In this document: positions 9,186 to 17,695 of the stretch, piece after piece
Layout: every line of letters begins with the position of its first letter
Position numbering within the stretch: the first letter of the stretch is position 1
DNA from: Flavobacteriales bacterium UBA1993
GTDB lineage: Bacteria; Bacteroidota; Bacteroidia; Flavobacteriales_G; Salibacteraceae
Reading direction: 5' to 3'
Assembly (NCBI GenBank): GCA_002336485.1
Contig: DDCZ01000065.1
Location: 1-64,000, forward strand
DNA length: 64,000 nucleotides
Translations under genes and position numbers: made by a program
The notes under the pieces: generated by a model
The model's input: only the letters and a program-made list of their open reading frames with translations
Told to the model about the DNA's origin: nothing
Databases searched by the model: none

Positions 9186-11147
9186 ATGAACTTTCAATCT
9201 CTGCTTAAAATGAGTCTTGCCATCGTAGCATTCGGCTACATGGGTCATCAGGCTCAGGCTCAAACAAACGTATTTGATGACGTTATTGCTACGAGTCCTG
9301 CACACACATACCTGAAGGCTGCGCTAGAACAAGAAAATCTTGATGCAGTTTTGCAAGATGGCACAGCATCATACAGCGTTTTCGCCCCGACAAACGATGC
9401 GTTCGACGACTTAGCTGCTGCACTTAATACCAACATAGCAGGAATACTTGCGCTCAATAATCTAAGTGACATTCTTACATACCATGTCTTGGGATCAGAA
9501 GTTTTGTCCTCAGCTATTGTAAACGGAGCAGTCGTAGATCCACTTAACACTGCCAACAATATTAAGATGACAGTAACGGGTAGCGGTGACGTATACGCCA
9601 ACCATTCAATGGTCTCAGGCGCCGACTTAACTACCGACAATGGAGTGGTTCACTCCATGGACGCTGTGTTGCTAGCCGACGAAACCGTAATCGATGTAGC
9701 CATTGACAACGGATTCAGCACATTAGTCACTGCGGTGACAGAGAAGGAACTGGTTCCTACTCTGATCAATCCATTATCTGAATTTACAGTGTTTGCCCCA
9801 ACAAACGCAGCCTTTGATGACCTCGCTGACGCGCTGGGCACAGACATCAACGGCCTTTTGGCATTGAGCAATCTTTCCGACATCTTAACGTATCACGTTA
9901 TCGGTTCAGAGGTTGATGCAAGTGCTATTACTAATGGTGATGTTGTTGACGCCGTAAGCACTACAAACACGTTGAAACTTACAAAGACGTCAAACGGTGA
10001 TGTATATGTAAATCAAGCGCAAGTAACGATGGCAGACGTTGACGCTGACAATGGAATTGTGCACGTTCTTGACGCTGTTGTCTTACCGTATGAAACAGTA
10101 GTTGATGTTGCTTTAGACAATGGTTTTTCAACCCTTGCAACAGCAGTAATCACTGCCGAGCTTTTGCCAGCACTTACAGATCCATTGGCTGAATTGACAG
10201 TCTTCGCTCCTACCAATGATGCGTTTGACGCACTTGCAACCGAATTAAATACTGATATCAGCGGCATTTTGGCTTTGTCCAATCTGGGAGACATATTAAC
10301 GTATCATGTGCTAAGTTCAGAAGTTGGATCTTCTGCCATCAACAATGGTGACGTTGTTTCTCCACTAAGTAGTACCAACACACTGAAGCTTTCTGCTACT
10401 GCTGCAGGAGATGTATTTGTAAATCAGGCCCAAGTTACTTCTGCCGATATTGCAGCTGATAACGGTCTGGTTCATGTCTTAGACGCTGTCGTATTACCAA
10501 ATGAAACAGTAGTTGACGTAGCAATAGACAATGGCTTTTCTTCCTTAACAACGGCCGTCATAACAGCTGAATTGCTGTCAACACTATCTGACCCATTTGC
10601 AGAATACACTGTTTTCGCTCCAACAAACGAGGCATTTGACAGCGCAGCAGCCAACTTGGGTACAGACATTAATGGTCTCCTAGAGCTTGAAACATTGGGT
10701 GACATTCTTCTTTACCATGTAGTTTCAGGAACTGTATTATCTACAGCGCTGAGCAACGGTGATGTACCTACGCTCAATGGATTGTCTGTGACAGTCGATC
10801 TTATGGATGGCGTTATGATCAACACTGCCTCAGTGACATTGGCCGATGTAAGTGCAGAGAATGGTGTTGTGCATGTGATAGACCAAGTGTTACTACCTAT
10901 TCCACTTTCTGTAGAAGAGGTTCAAACAATTCAAGCGAAAGTCTATCCAAATCCAACAACAGATTTCGTACGAATGACGGATATGATCAATGCAAATTAC
11001 CGCATCTTCAACGCTAGCGGATCAATGATCGAGTCTGGCACTATCATGAATAATATGGTTGAAGTTCAAAGTCTACCGAATGGTATCTACACGATAATGC
11101 TAGATCAGGACGGACAGCAGTTCCAATCACGATTTGTGAAGCAATAA
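9186..11147 (+). CDS. Secreted protein with four fasciclin (FAS1) domains and a T9SS type A sorting domain
   Basis: A 653-aa surface or secreted protein, probably adhesive. The signal peptide covers residues 1-26 (cleavage after HQAQAQ). Four FAS1 domains span about residues 29-165, 167-303, 304-440 and 441-573. The FAPTN motif occurs at residues 66, 203, 340 and 477 and the YH motif at 99, 236, 373 and 510, an exact 137-residue period. The C-terminal domain (about 585-653) begins KVYPNPTTDF, typical of T9SS type A sorting signals, so the protein is exported through T9SS and either anchored or released. It is monocistronic: a long AT-rich leader precedes it and a strong terminator follows. 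FAS1 proteins mediate cell adhesion; the ligand is unknown. Confidence 0.93.
   Translation: MNFQSLLKMSLAIVAFGYMGHQAQAQTNVFDDVIATSPAHTYLKAALEQENLDAVLQDGTASYSVFAPTNDAFDDLAAALNTNIAGILALNNLSDILTYHVLGSEVLSSAIVNGAVVDPLNTANNIKMTVTGSGDVYANHSMVSGADLTTDNGVVHSMDAVLLADETVIDVAIDNGFSTLVTAVTEKELVPTLINPLSEFTVFAPTNAAFDDLADALGTDINGLLALSNLSDILTYHVIGSEVDASAITNGDVVDAVSTTNTLKLTKTSNGDVYVNQAQVTMADVDADNGIVHVLDAVVLPYETVVDVALDNGFSTLATAVITAELLPALTDPLAELTVFAPTNDAFDALATELNTDISGILALSNLGDILTYHVLSSEVGSSAINNGDVVSPLSSTNTLKLSATAAGDVFVNQAQVTSADIAADNGLVHVLDAVVLPNETVVDVAIDNGFSSLTTAVITAELLSTLSDPFAEYTVFAPTNEAFDSAAANLGTDINGLLELETLGDILLYHVVSGTVLSTALSNGDVPTLNGLSVTVDLMDGVMINTASVTLADVSAENGVVHVIDQVLLPIPLSVEEVQTIQAKVYPNPTTDFVRMTDMINANYRIFNASGSMIESGTIMNNMVEVQSLPNGIYTIMLDQDGQQFQSRFVKQ
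9270..10904 (+). repeat. Four tandem FAS1 units with a 411-base period
   Basis: Coding repeats inside the fasciclin gene. The spacing of the FAPTN and YH motifs is exactly 137 codons in all three intervals with no indel. Units 2 and 3 are the most alike, and unit 4 has diverged in its second half. Confidence 0.85.
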
Positions 11148-11168
11148 GGAAATCATACCACCATCACC

Positions 11169-11199
11169 AAAAAAGCCCGATTTCTCGGGCTTTTTTTTT
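11169..11199. terminator. Strong bidirectional intrinsic terminator
   Basis: A 12-bp stem (AAAAAAGCCCGA / TCGGGCTTTTTT) with a TTTC loop (11181-11184), followed by a run of T on the plus strand. The 5' A-run gives a U-tract on the minus strand. It lies between the convergent fasciclin and ABC ATPase genes and can serve both. Confidence 0.92.
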
Positions 11200-11207
11200 G
11201 CTTCGCA

Positions 11208-11930
11208 TTAATCCTCAATACTTGTCTTTCCAACATCCGAGAAATAATTTTCTAAGTTCTTGAGCGTCTCGGAAGATGTTTTAATATCCTCAATTACATC
11301 ACCTTTTTCCAACAAGACAATACGCTCGCATACCTCGGTAACGTGCGCCAAATCATGACTACTGATGAGCATGGTAACGCCTTTGTCGTTTTTTAGTTTC
11401 TTCAATAATTCCTTTAAACGAATTTGGGTAGATGGATCCAAATTGGCGAATGGTTCATCCAGCACCAACACTTTGGGATCGAATAAAATAGCAGCGGCAA
11501 TCCCCACCTTCTTTTGATTTCCCTTGCTCAAATCACGAATCAGCTTTTTTCCGCCAGTGATTTCTCCATTGAATAAGGTTTCGAATTCGGCCAGTTTATT
11601 TGCCAAATCTGATTCTGACATGCCATGAATGGAAGCAATGAAGTCAAAATACTCTTCGGGCAAAAGGTGACCCACAATAAAATTTTCATCCAAATAACTT
11701 CCAGTAAACGCCTTCCAGCTATCTGTCTTATTGGTTTCAAATTCACCTATAAAAGCACTTCCCGTTGACGGTTCAATTAGATCAATTAGCGACCGGAATA
11801 GCGTAGTCTTTCCTGCTCCATTGTTTCCAATCAAACCAAAGCTTTCACCCGAAGGTATGTGCATGCTGTCTACTTGCACGGCCGTATAGTCTCCAAACGT
11901 TTTAGTTAATCCTTCAATGCGTATGTCCAT
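11208..11930 (-). CDS. ABC transporter ATP-binding protein
   Basis: A 240-aa nucleotide-binding subunit that powers the adjacent DUF5687 membrane protein. Walker A is GNNGAGKT (residues 35-42), the signature is LSKGNQKK, Walker B with its catalytic Glu is VLVLDEP, and the switch His is in LISSHD. The C-terminal extension after the H-loop is short. It starts 2 bases after the stop of the DUF5687 gene, so the two are co-transcribed and probably translationally coupled. The gene ends at the bidirectional terminator. Substrate unknown; ABC-2-type exporters of this kind often move lipids, drugs or peptides. Confidence 0.92.
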   Translation of the reverse strand: MDIRIEGLTKTFGDYTAVQVDSMHIPSGESFGLIGNNGAGKTTLFRSLIDLIEPSTGSAFIGEFETNKTDSWKAFTGSYLDENFIVGHLLPEEYFDFIASIHGMSESDLANKLAEFETLFNGEITGGKKLIRDLSKGNQKKVGIAAAILFDPKVLVLDEPFANLDPSTQIRLKELLKKLKNDKGVTMLISSHDLAHVTEVCERIVLLEKGDVIEDIKTSSETLKNLENYFSDVGKTSIED

Positions 11931-11932
11931 GG

Positions 11933-13438
11933 TTATTGATTTCTGAAGTCTCTTGAAATTTTATAACGTTGACTCGTCAGCCACTTAGCCAGCCAGCCAA
12001 TCCAAATATTAGTACCGATCAGGCCAATTACTCCGAATGCTGCGATCAATCCAATGCCCAGATAAATGCTATCAAAAATTACCCCTATTCCAAAAAGGCA
12101 AAGCGGCAAACCAAGTACTGGAATGACGAGCATGAATTGAGCTGCACCAACACCTTGCCAGTTCAAGACGGTTCCCTTGCTCAGGTCAATCTTCTTTGGG
12201 TTTAACGAACCAAAAAACATGACGCAGTGGCTTCCTACTCCAATATTGAAAAGGAAAACACTAAAAACAACCAACAATATTTCCCATCCAAAATATGCGT
12301 AGGGAATTGATAGAAGCATGGCCGAGCCGCTGACAATTGCAAACAAGAGAAACTTGCTTTTATAGTAATCACTAAAGTCAACTTTCCGAGTCAATATATG
12401 ATCAAAATGACTTCCCTCCCAGCCGAGCAAGTATTGACCATAGTTGAGAATAAACATGCCTGTAATGATCACACTAAACAGGACGTACATTAAATGGTTT
12501 CCGGCATATTCATCCGTTGGAAAAACCAACAGACCGTAGCCCAAAAACATGATCGTAATAAGCAAGACGGATCGTGTTCTCTTGTTCCGCCAAATGAACT
12601 TAAACTCCAATTCTGTCAATCGCCCAACAACTCCAAACCTGCTCAAAAAACCAGCGCCAACATAGGATATTTCGCTTTGTTTCGAGGTTGAAAGACGATC
12701 CATATACAAGTTCGATTTTAGGAACCTGAAGTTCAATGCATAGAATATAGCGGCTATCCCGATCGGCGCAAGAAGCGAAATTGGGTTGAGGAAGAACGCG
12801 TTAAAAACGCCCGCCGATATTTGCTGAAAATCGATCAAGTCGAACCAATCGGCAGAGACAATCCCCACCAATAGCGCCAGCATGCCCAAATACACTCGAA
12901 AGTCGACTTCGGAGGTGCGCTTAATGTAGATCAGGAGAAAGTTGTTGAGGTATACCACAGACACCAAACCAATGGACCAAAACAACGATTCGTCAAACGG
13001 AAGATTTTCGAAAAGTTCCAAGATGAATGGGACAAAAATCAACCCGTGTGCCCAATTAATTGGACTCCAAATCGATTTGCCCAGCATGAAATGAACGAGC
13101 TTCGATTTTGAAATAGGCAAATGCAACAACGGCTGCACACTTAAAGCTGGAAGTTTTTGAATAAAATACCGGAGTATTAAATCCATAAAGAAGTAATAGA
13201 GCAAGTACTGATTCAACCTTCGAAGCACGAAGCTCTCTTTGTAGGTTCGATAATCAATGCCTTCAACGGAAATTTTAATTAGAATATCATCCAAAAACAC
13301 CCCCAAAAGCACGAACATTCCGATTAGATACAGGAACGAAACAGCCAATACAATATTGATAATCAAGTTTTTATTCCAAAGAGGTGATCGTCTCGCCTCT
13401 TTCCATTGCATTCCAATAAGCTGTAGAATCACCTTCAT
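11933..13438 (-). CDS. DUF5687 family ABC-2-like permease
   Basis: A 501-aa integral membrane protein with about twelve hydrophobic segments. It starts at the ATG encoding MKVILQLIGMQWKEARRS. This N-terminus and the pairing with an ABC ATPase are typical of the Bacteroidota family DUF5687, thought to be the membrane half of an ABC-2 exporter. It is the first gene of a two-gene operon and lies 2 bases upstream of the ATPase start. Its 5' end is divergent from carB across 183 bases. The substrate is not predictable from sequence. Confidence 0.85.
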   Translation of the reverse strand: MKVILQLIGMQWKEARRSPLWNKNLIINIVLAVSFLYLIGMFVLLGVFLDDILIKISVEGIDYRTYKESFVLRRLNQYLLYYFFMDLILRYFIQKLPALSVQPLLHLPISKSKLVHFMLGKSIWSPINWAHGLIFVPFILELFENLPFDESLFWSIGLVSVVYLNNFLLIYIKRTSEVDFRVYLGMLALLVGIVSADWFDLIDFQQISAGVFNAFFLNPISLLAPIGIAAIFYALNFRFLKSNLYMDRLSTSKQSEISYVGAGFLSRFGVVGRLTELEFKFIWRNKRTRSVLLITIMFLGYGLLVFPTDEYAGNHLMYVLFSVIITGMFILNYGQYLLGWEGSHFDHILTRKVDFSDYYKSKFLLFAIVSGSAMLLSIPYAYFGWEILLVVFSVFLFNIGVGSHCVMFFGSLNPKKIDLSKGTVLNWQGVGAAQFMLVIPVLGLPLCLFGIGVIFDSIYLGIGLIAAFGVIGLIGTNIWIGWLAKWLTSQRYKISRDFRNQ

Positions 13439-13581
13439 ATCGAAAACGAATTAACAATCAAATTACCATAAAACGGAAAAAAATTGACAGGCGGTTGACT
13501 TTCTAGATAAGCGACTTATGAACAGAAAAACTAAGTAATTCACAGGTTATCAAAAGGCATAAATTTTCGGAGTCCAGCCCC

Positions 13582-13589
13582 TACTTTCG
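13582..13589 (+). promoter_or_regulatory. Possible -7 element for carB
   Basis: TACTTTCG lies 32 bases before the carB ATG and resembles TAnnTTTG with one mismatch. No clear TTTG -33 box is seen at standard spacing. Confidence 0.35.
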
Positions 13590-13621
13590 CAAACGATTTA
13601 TTCAATCGTCAATTCAGAATT

Positions 13622-16441
13622 ATGCCAAGAGATAATAGTATCAAGTCTGTCCTGATTATAGGAAGCGGACCAATCGTAATCGGTCAGGCCTGTGAGTTTG
13701 ATTATAGTGGAACCCAAGCGGCAAAGTCACTGCGTGAAGAGGGAATTGAAGTTACTCTGATTAACAGTAACCCAGCGACGATTATGACGGATCCGGTTAC
13801 CGCAGATCATATATATCTGCTCCCACTCGATCCTAAATCGATTCGAAAAATATTAGAGGAGCAACCTCAAATTGATGCCGTTCTGTCAACCATGGGTGGG
13901 CAAACTGCCCTCAACCTTGCAATCGATTGTGACAAACAAGGGTTATGGAATGAGTTTAACGTTAAGCTGATTGGAGTAGACATCGATGCCATTGAGGTCA
14001 CAGAAGACAGAGAAAAGTTTCGACAATTACTGGATCGAATTGGTATTGGCTACGCTCCTTCTGGAATTGCTCGGTCGTTTCTTGATGGTAAGGAATTGGC
14101 TCAAAAATTTGGTATCCCACTCGTTATTCGGCCTTCGTTTACCTTGGGTGGAACGGGCGCCTCTTTTGTGCGCAAAGCTGAGGACTTCGACAAGCTGCTT
14201 GAACGCGGCCTGCATGCATCTCCGATTCATGAGGTTCTAATTGATAAAGCACTGTTTGGCTGGAAAGAATTTGAATTGGAATTACTTCGAGACAACAACG
14301 ACAACGTGGTAATTATCTGCTCTGTCGAGAATATGGATCCAATGGGCATCCATACAGGCGATTCAATCACGGTGGCTCCAGCCATGACACTGAGCGACAA
14401 AACATACCAGAAAATGCGTGACATGGCCATCAAGATGATGCGCAGCATTGGAGATTTTGCTGGGGGTTGCAACGTGCAGTTTGCGGTTAGCCCAGATGAA
14501 AAGGAAGAAATAATTGCCATTGAGATTAACCCTCGTGTAAGCCGATCTTCAGCCTTGGCATCAAAAGCAACGGGATATCCCATTGCTAAGGTGGCGGCAA
14601 AACTGGCCATCGGGTATAATCTTGATGAATTATCAAATCAGATCACGGGAAATACATCAGCATTCTTTGAGCCAACTCTTGATTACGTTATTGTAAAAAT
14701 CCCAAGATGGAACTTTGATAAATTCAAAGGATCGGATCGTGAACTTGGACTACAAATGAAGTCTGTTGGCGAGGTCATGGGAATTGGACGATCGTTTCAA
14801 GAAGCGCTACAAAAAGCCTGTCAGTCTCTAGAGATAAGAAGAAACGGACTTGGTGCAGATGGAAAGGAACTAAAAGATCAAGACCAAATTTTGGACAGTT
14901 TGGCACATCCAAGCTGGAATAGACTATTCCACATCTACGATGCTGTAAAACTTGGAATTCCGTTTACTACGATTTATGATAAAACAAAGATCGACCCTTG
15001 GTTCCTCCACCAGATTGACGAGTTAATCAGTATTGAGCGTCAACTTGGCAAATACACCATTGACTCCTTGCAAAAAGACCTTCTCTTGGATGCAAAGCAA
15101 CGCGGCTATGCCGATCGTCAAATTGCACATGTTATGAATTGCCTCGAAAGCGAGGTTAGAGCCAAAAGAATGGAGTTGGGTGTCACAAGATCATATAAAA
15201 TTGTGGATACATGCGCAGCCGAATTCGAGGCGCAAACTCCTTATTTCTATTCGTCGTTTGAAGGGGAAAATGAAAGTATTTCGAGCGATAAGAAGAAGAT
15301 AATTGTGCTTGGATCAGGTCCAAACCGAATTGGCCAGGGAATTGAATTTGACTACTGCTGCGTGCACGGAATCCTTGCCGCGAAGGAATGTGGCTATGAG
15401 ACCATCATGATCAATTGCAACCCCGAAACTGTATCGACCGATTTTGACACTGCAGATAAGCTCTACTTCGAGCCAGTTTTCTGGGAACACATTTTTGATA
15501 TTATTGAGTTTGAGAAACCTGAAGGCGTCATTGTTCAGCTTGGAGGACAAACCGCCCTCAAGCTTGCTGAAAAGCTGGAACGATATGGGATCAAAATTAT
15601 AGGCACAAGCTATCAAGCCCTCGATTTGGCAGAAGATCGCGGTCGTTTCTCAGATAAGCTTAAAGCACTAGACATCCCGTACCCGAAGTACGGCGCTGTA
15701 GAAACAGCACAAGAGGCGATTGAGCTAAGTCGAGAACTTGGATATCCATTGCTTGTTCGACCGAGTTACGTGCTTGGTGGTCAAGGAATGAAAATTGTAA
15801 TCAACGAGGATGAACTCGAGAAGCATGTCGTGAATATATTTCGAGACATGCCTGATAACAACGTGCTTCTTGATCACTTTTTAGAAGGTGCAATTGAGGC
15901 AGAAGCAGATGCAATATGCGATGGCGAGGACGTTTACATCATTGGTATAATGGAACATATTGAGCCTGCTGGAATTCACTCCGGAGACTCGAGCGCTGTT
16001 CTCCCAGCGTTTGATTTAAGTGACAACGTAATTGCGCAAATTGAAGCACACACAAAGAAAATCGCTATCGAATTGGAGACCGTTGGATTAATCAACATTC
16101 AGTATGCAGTTAAGGATGAAGTGGTATATGTTATCGAAGCAAATCCTCGTGCTTCACGAACGGTTCCGTTCATAGCAAAGGCTTACCGTGAACCTTATGT
16201 AAACTATGCCACAAAGGTGATGCTCGGGGAGAAAAAGGTCAAGGATTTTGACTTTAAGCCATATAAGCATGGATATGCAATCAAATTGCCGGTGTTCTCC
16301 TTTGACAAATTCCCCGACGTATCAAAAGAACTAGGACCAGAAATGAAATCTACTGGTGAGGCCATCTACTTTATTGATGACCTGAACGATGAGTATTTCA
16401 AAAAAGTCTACTCAGAAAGAAACCTCTATTTATCTCGTTAA
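13622..16441 (+). CDS. carB: Carbamoyl-phosphate synthase large subunit
   Basis: Makes carbamoyl phosphate from bicarbonate, ammonia (from CarA) and two ATP for pyrimidine and arginine synthesis. Both ATP-grasp halves are visible, each opening with a similar segment: residues 9 onward (VLIIGSGPIVIGQACEFDY) and about 559 onward (IIVLGSGPNRIGQGIEFDY). Each has an EINPR or EANPR metal-binding motif. The protein has 939 residues against about 1070 in E. coli and stops at the end of the second ATP-grasp domain (SERNLYLSR), so the C-terminal MGS-like allosteric domain is absent. carA is not in the window. The gene converges with the DNRLRE gene, 1 base between stops. Confidence 0.96.
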   Translation: MPRDNSIKSVLIIGSGPIVIGQACEFDYSGTQAAKSLREEGIEVTLINSNPATIMTDPVTADHIYLLPLDPKSIRKILEEQPQIDAVLSTMGGQTALNLAIDCDKQGLWNEFNVKLIGVDIDAIEVTEDREKFRQLLDRIGIGYAPSGIARSFLDGKELAQKFGIPLVIRPSFTLGGTGASFVRKAEDFDKLLERGLHASPIHEVLIDKALFGWKEFELELLRDNNDNVVIICSVENMDPMGIHTGDSITVAPAMTLSDKTYQKMRDMAIKMMRSIGDFAGGCNVQFAVSPDEKEEIIAIEINPRVSRSSALASKATGYPIAKVAAKLAIGYNLDELSNQITGNTSAFFEPTLDYVIVKIPRWNFDKFKGSDRELGLQMKSVGEVMGIGRSFQEALQKACQSLEIRRNGLGADGKELKDQDQILDSLAHPSWNRLFHIYDAVKLGIPFTTIYDKTKIDPWFLHQIDELISIERQLGKYTIDSLQKDLLLDAKQRGYADRQIAHVMNCLESEVRAKRMELGVTRSYKIVDTCAAEFEAQTPYFYSSFEGENESISSDKKKIIVLGSGPNRIGQGIEFDYCCVHGILAAKECGYETIMINCNPETVSTDFDTADKLYFEPVFWEHIFDIIEFEKPEGVIVQLGGQTALKLAEKLERYGIKIIGTSYQALDLAEDRGRFSDKLKALDIPYPKYGAVETAQEAIELSRELGYPLLVRPSYVLGGQGMKIVINEDELEKHVVNIFRDMPDNNVLLDHFLEGAIEAEADAICDGEDVYIIGIMEHIEPAGIHSGDSSAVLPAFDLSDNVIAQIEAHTKKIAIELETVGLINIQYAVKDEVVYVIEANPRASRTVPFIAKAYREPYVNYATKVMLGEKKVKDFDFKPYKHGYAIKLPVFSFDKFPDVSKELGPEMKSTGEAIYFIDDLNDEYFKKVYSERNLYLSR

Positions 16442-16442
16442 G

Positions 16443-17318
16443 TCAAGGGTTTACGAACACCTTCTTACTTAGTTCACTCCCATTTTCAAAGGTAGAGCGC
16501 ACAATATAAATCCCCTGTGAAAGGTTGATTGTATTTAGTTGGGAATCGAATGTGCTTTGCACCATATTGCCCCTAAGGTCGTAAAGCCTTAGCGTGGATA
16601 TTGGCTCATTTGACTGTACCTGAATTATGTCTCCAACGACTCTAACTCGATGCTGGCTTTCCACATCTTTCTGCCCCAATTGACCGCAGCTATATACTAC
16701 GCGAAGTACAGGATGATTGGCTATTGTGCCATCGTCTGAGGATGCATAGGTCTGTCTTCTATAACCTTCTTCATTCACCAATCGAAAAAGGAATCCGAAA
16801 TTGGAATCAGGCTGACTAACCCACTTCTGTGCAATTTGAGTCACATCAATATCCCCGGTGTTTTGTGTTGCCGTGGCTGTTTGCGGCAGCGTAACTTGAG
16901 ATTCAGTGGTTATCGCGGGTGCATTGTTCCATGTAACCGAATCCGAATGCCAAGACTCCAAAACCCGCTGCAAAACACATGCGTTTGACCCACTGGTCCA
17001 TTGATGCTGATTATTAACCGTTGTAGGGTGATAGGTTAAGCTAATCAAAGCCGAATCAATAGTTAAACTTGATGGTAAACTACTTAAATCGAATTTTATT
17101 ATGCCCCTATTCGTTGCAATTTCACCACCATTGGTGCCGGCTTTAGCCATAAAAAGATAGGTATCTCCGTGAGGAACGTCAGCATGAGCGATACGGTTAT
17201 TCAACTGAGCATCCATAAGGATAGGCGCATAAAAGTCACATAATATGGTCGGTCCTTGGGCAGAACACGGGGCTTGCCAAAAGGCAAAACAGATAAGCAA
17301 TACACTTAAAATTCTCAT
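16443..17318 (-). CDS. DNRLRE (CBM96-like) domain protein with T9SS type A sorting domain
   Basis: A 291-aa secreted protein. The signal peptide covers residues 1-20 (ending PCSAQG). A beta-sandwich of the DNRLRE family follows (about 25-210), with the family signatures RGIIKFDLSSLP, SWHSDSVTWNNAP and a closing HPVLRVVYS. Members of this family include alginate-binding CBM96 modules, but no catalytic domain is present here. The C-terminal about 75 residues (STLRLYDLRGNMV ... GIYIVRS) form a T9SS type A sorting domain. It is probably a surface-exposed carbohydrate-binding or adhesive protein. Single gene, convergent with carB. Confidence 0.85.
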   Translation of the reverse strand: MRILSVLLICFAFWQAPCSAQGPTILCDFYAPILMDAQLNNRIAHADVPHGDTYLFMAKAGTNGGEIATNRGIIKFDLSSLPSSLTIDSALISLTYHPTTVNNQHQWTSGSNACVLQRVLESWHSDSVTWNNAPAITTESQVTLPQTATATQNTGDIDVTQIAQKWVSQPDSNFGFLFRLVNEEGYRRQTYASSDDGTIANHPVLRVVYSCGQLGQKDVESQHRVRVVGDIIQVQSNEPISTLRLYDLRGNMVQSTFDSQLNTINLSQGIYIVRSTFENGSELSKKVFVNP

Positions 17319-17391
17319 GACTTCCGTATATGAGGGCGTTAAGAAGTCGGAAAAATTACGACATTAGGAATAGAGTTCATAACATTGCGGA

Positions 17392-17649
17392 ATGGGTCTA
17401 TTAAAATTCCTTGCCGTTGTCTTTCTAGTTATACTAGCTATTAGACTTATTGGCCGCCTAATCTTACCGCTATTAGGCAAGTATGCAATTAATAAGGTAA
17501 CCGAGACCATGCGCGAGCGCCAGGAGTCTCAATCAAACGGCAATAAGATCTATCAAGATGGAGACGTCACAATTCGCAGAAAAGATGAGGGCAAAAACAC
17601 TTCTAGCAGTCGAGACGAAGAGTATGTTGACTTTCAAGAAATAGATTAA
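17392..17649 (+). CDS. DUF4834 family small membrane protein
   Basis: An 85-aa protein with one N-terminal membrane helix (residues 3-28), a basic/amphipathic stretch (KYAINKVTETMRER) and a hydrophilic charged tail ending in EEYVDFQEID. This matches the Bacteroidota family DUF4834, whose members are small single-pass proteins of unknown function often found next to the YfhO-like membrane protein gene, as here (46 bases upstream of it). The two are probably one transcript. Confidence 0.82.
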   Translation: MGLLKFLAVVFLVILAIRLIGRLILPLLGKYAINKVTETMRERQESQSNGNKIYQDGDVTIRRKDEGKNTSSSRDEEYVDFQEID

Positions 17650-17695
17650 ACCGCCCCATTCATTTTAATTAATTTGCCCCAAACTTATTGGCTTC

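Noticed and set aside
9260..10705. A series of minus-strand frames opposite the fasciclin repeats (9260-9640, 9650-9883, 10013-10294, 10472-10705)
   Set aside because: They repeat because the sense gene repeats every 411 bases; they are shadows of the FAS1 units and not independent genes.
14227..14610. A 127-codon minus-strand frame inside carB
   Set aside because: It lies entirely within a highly conserved gene, in antisense, with no start context or family match.
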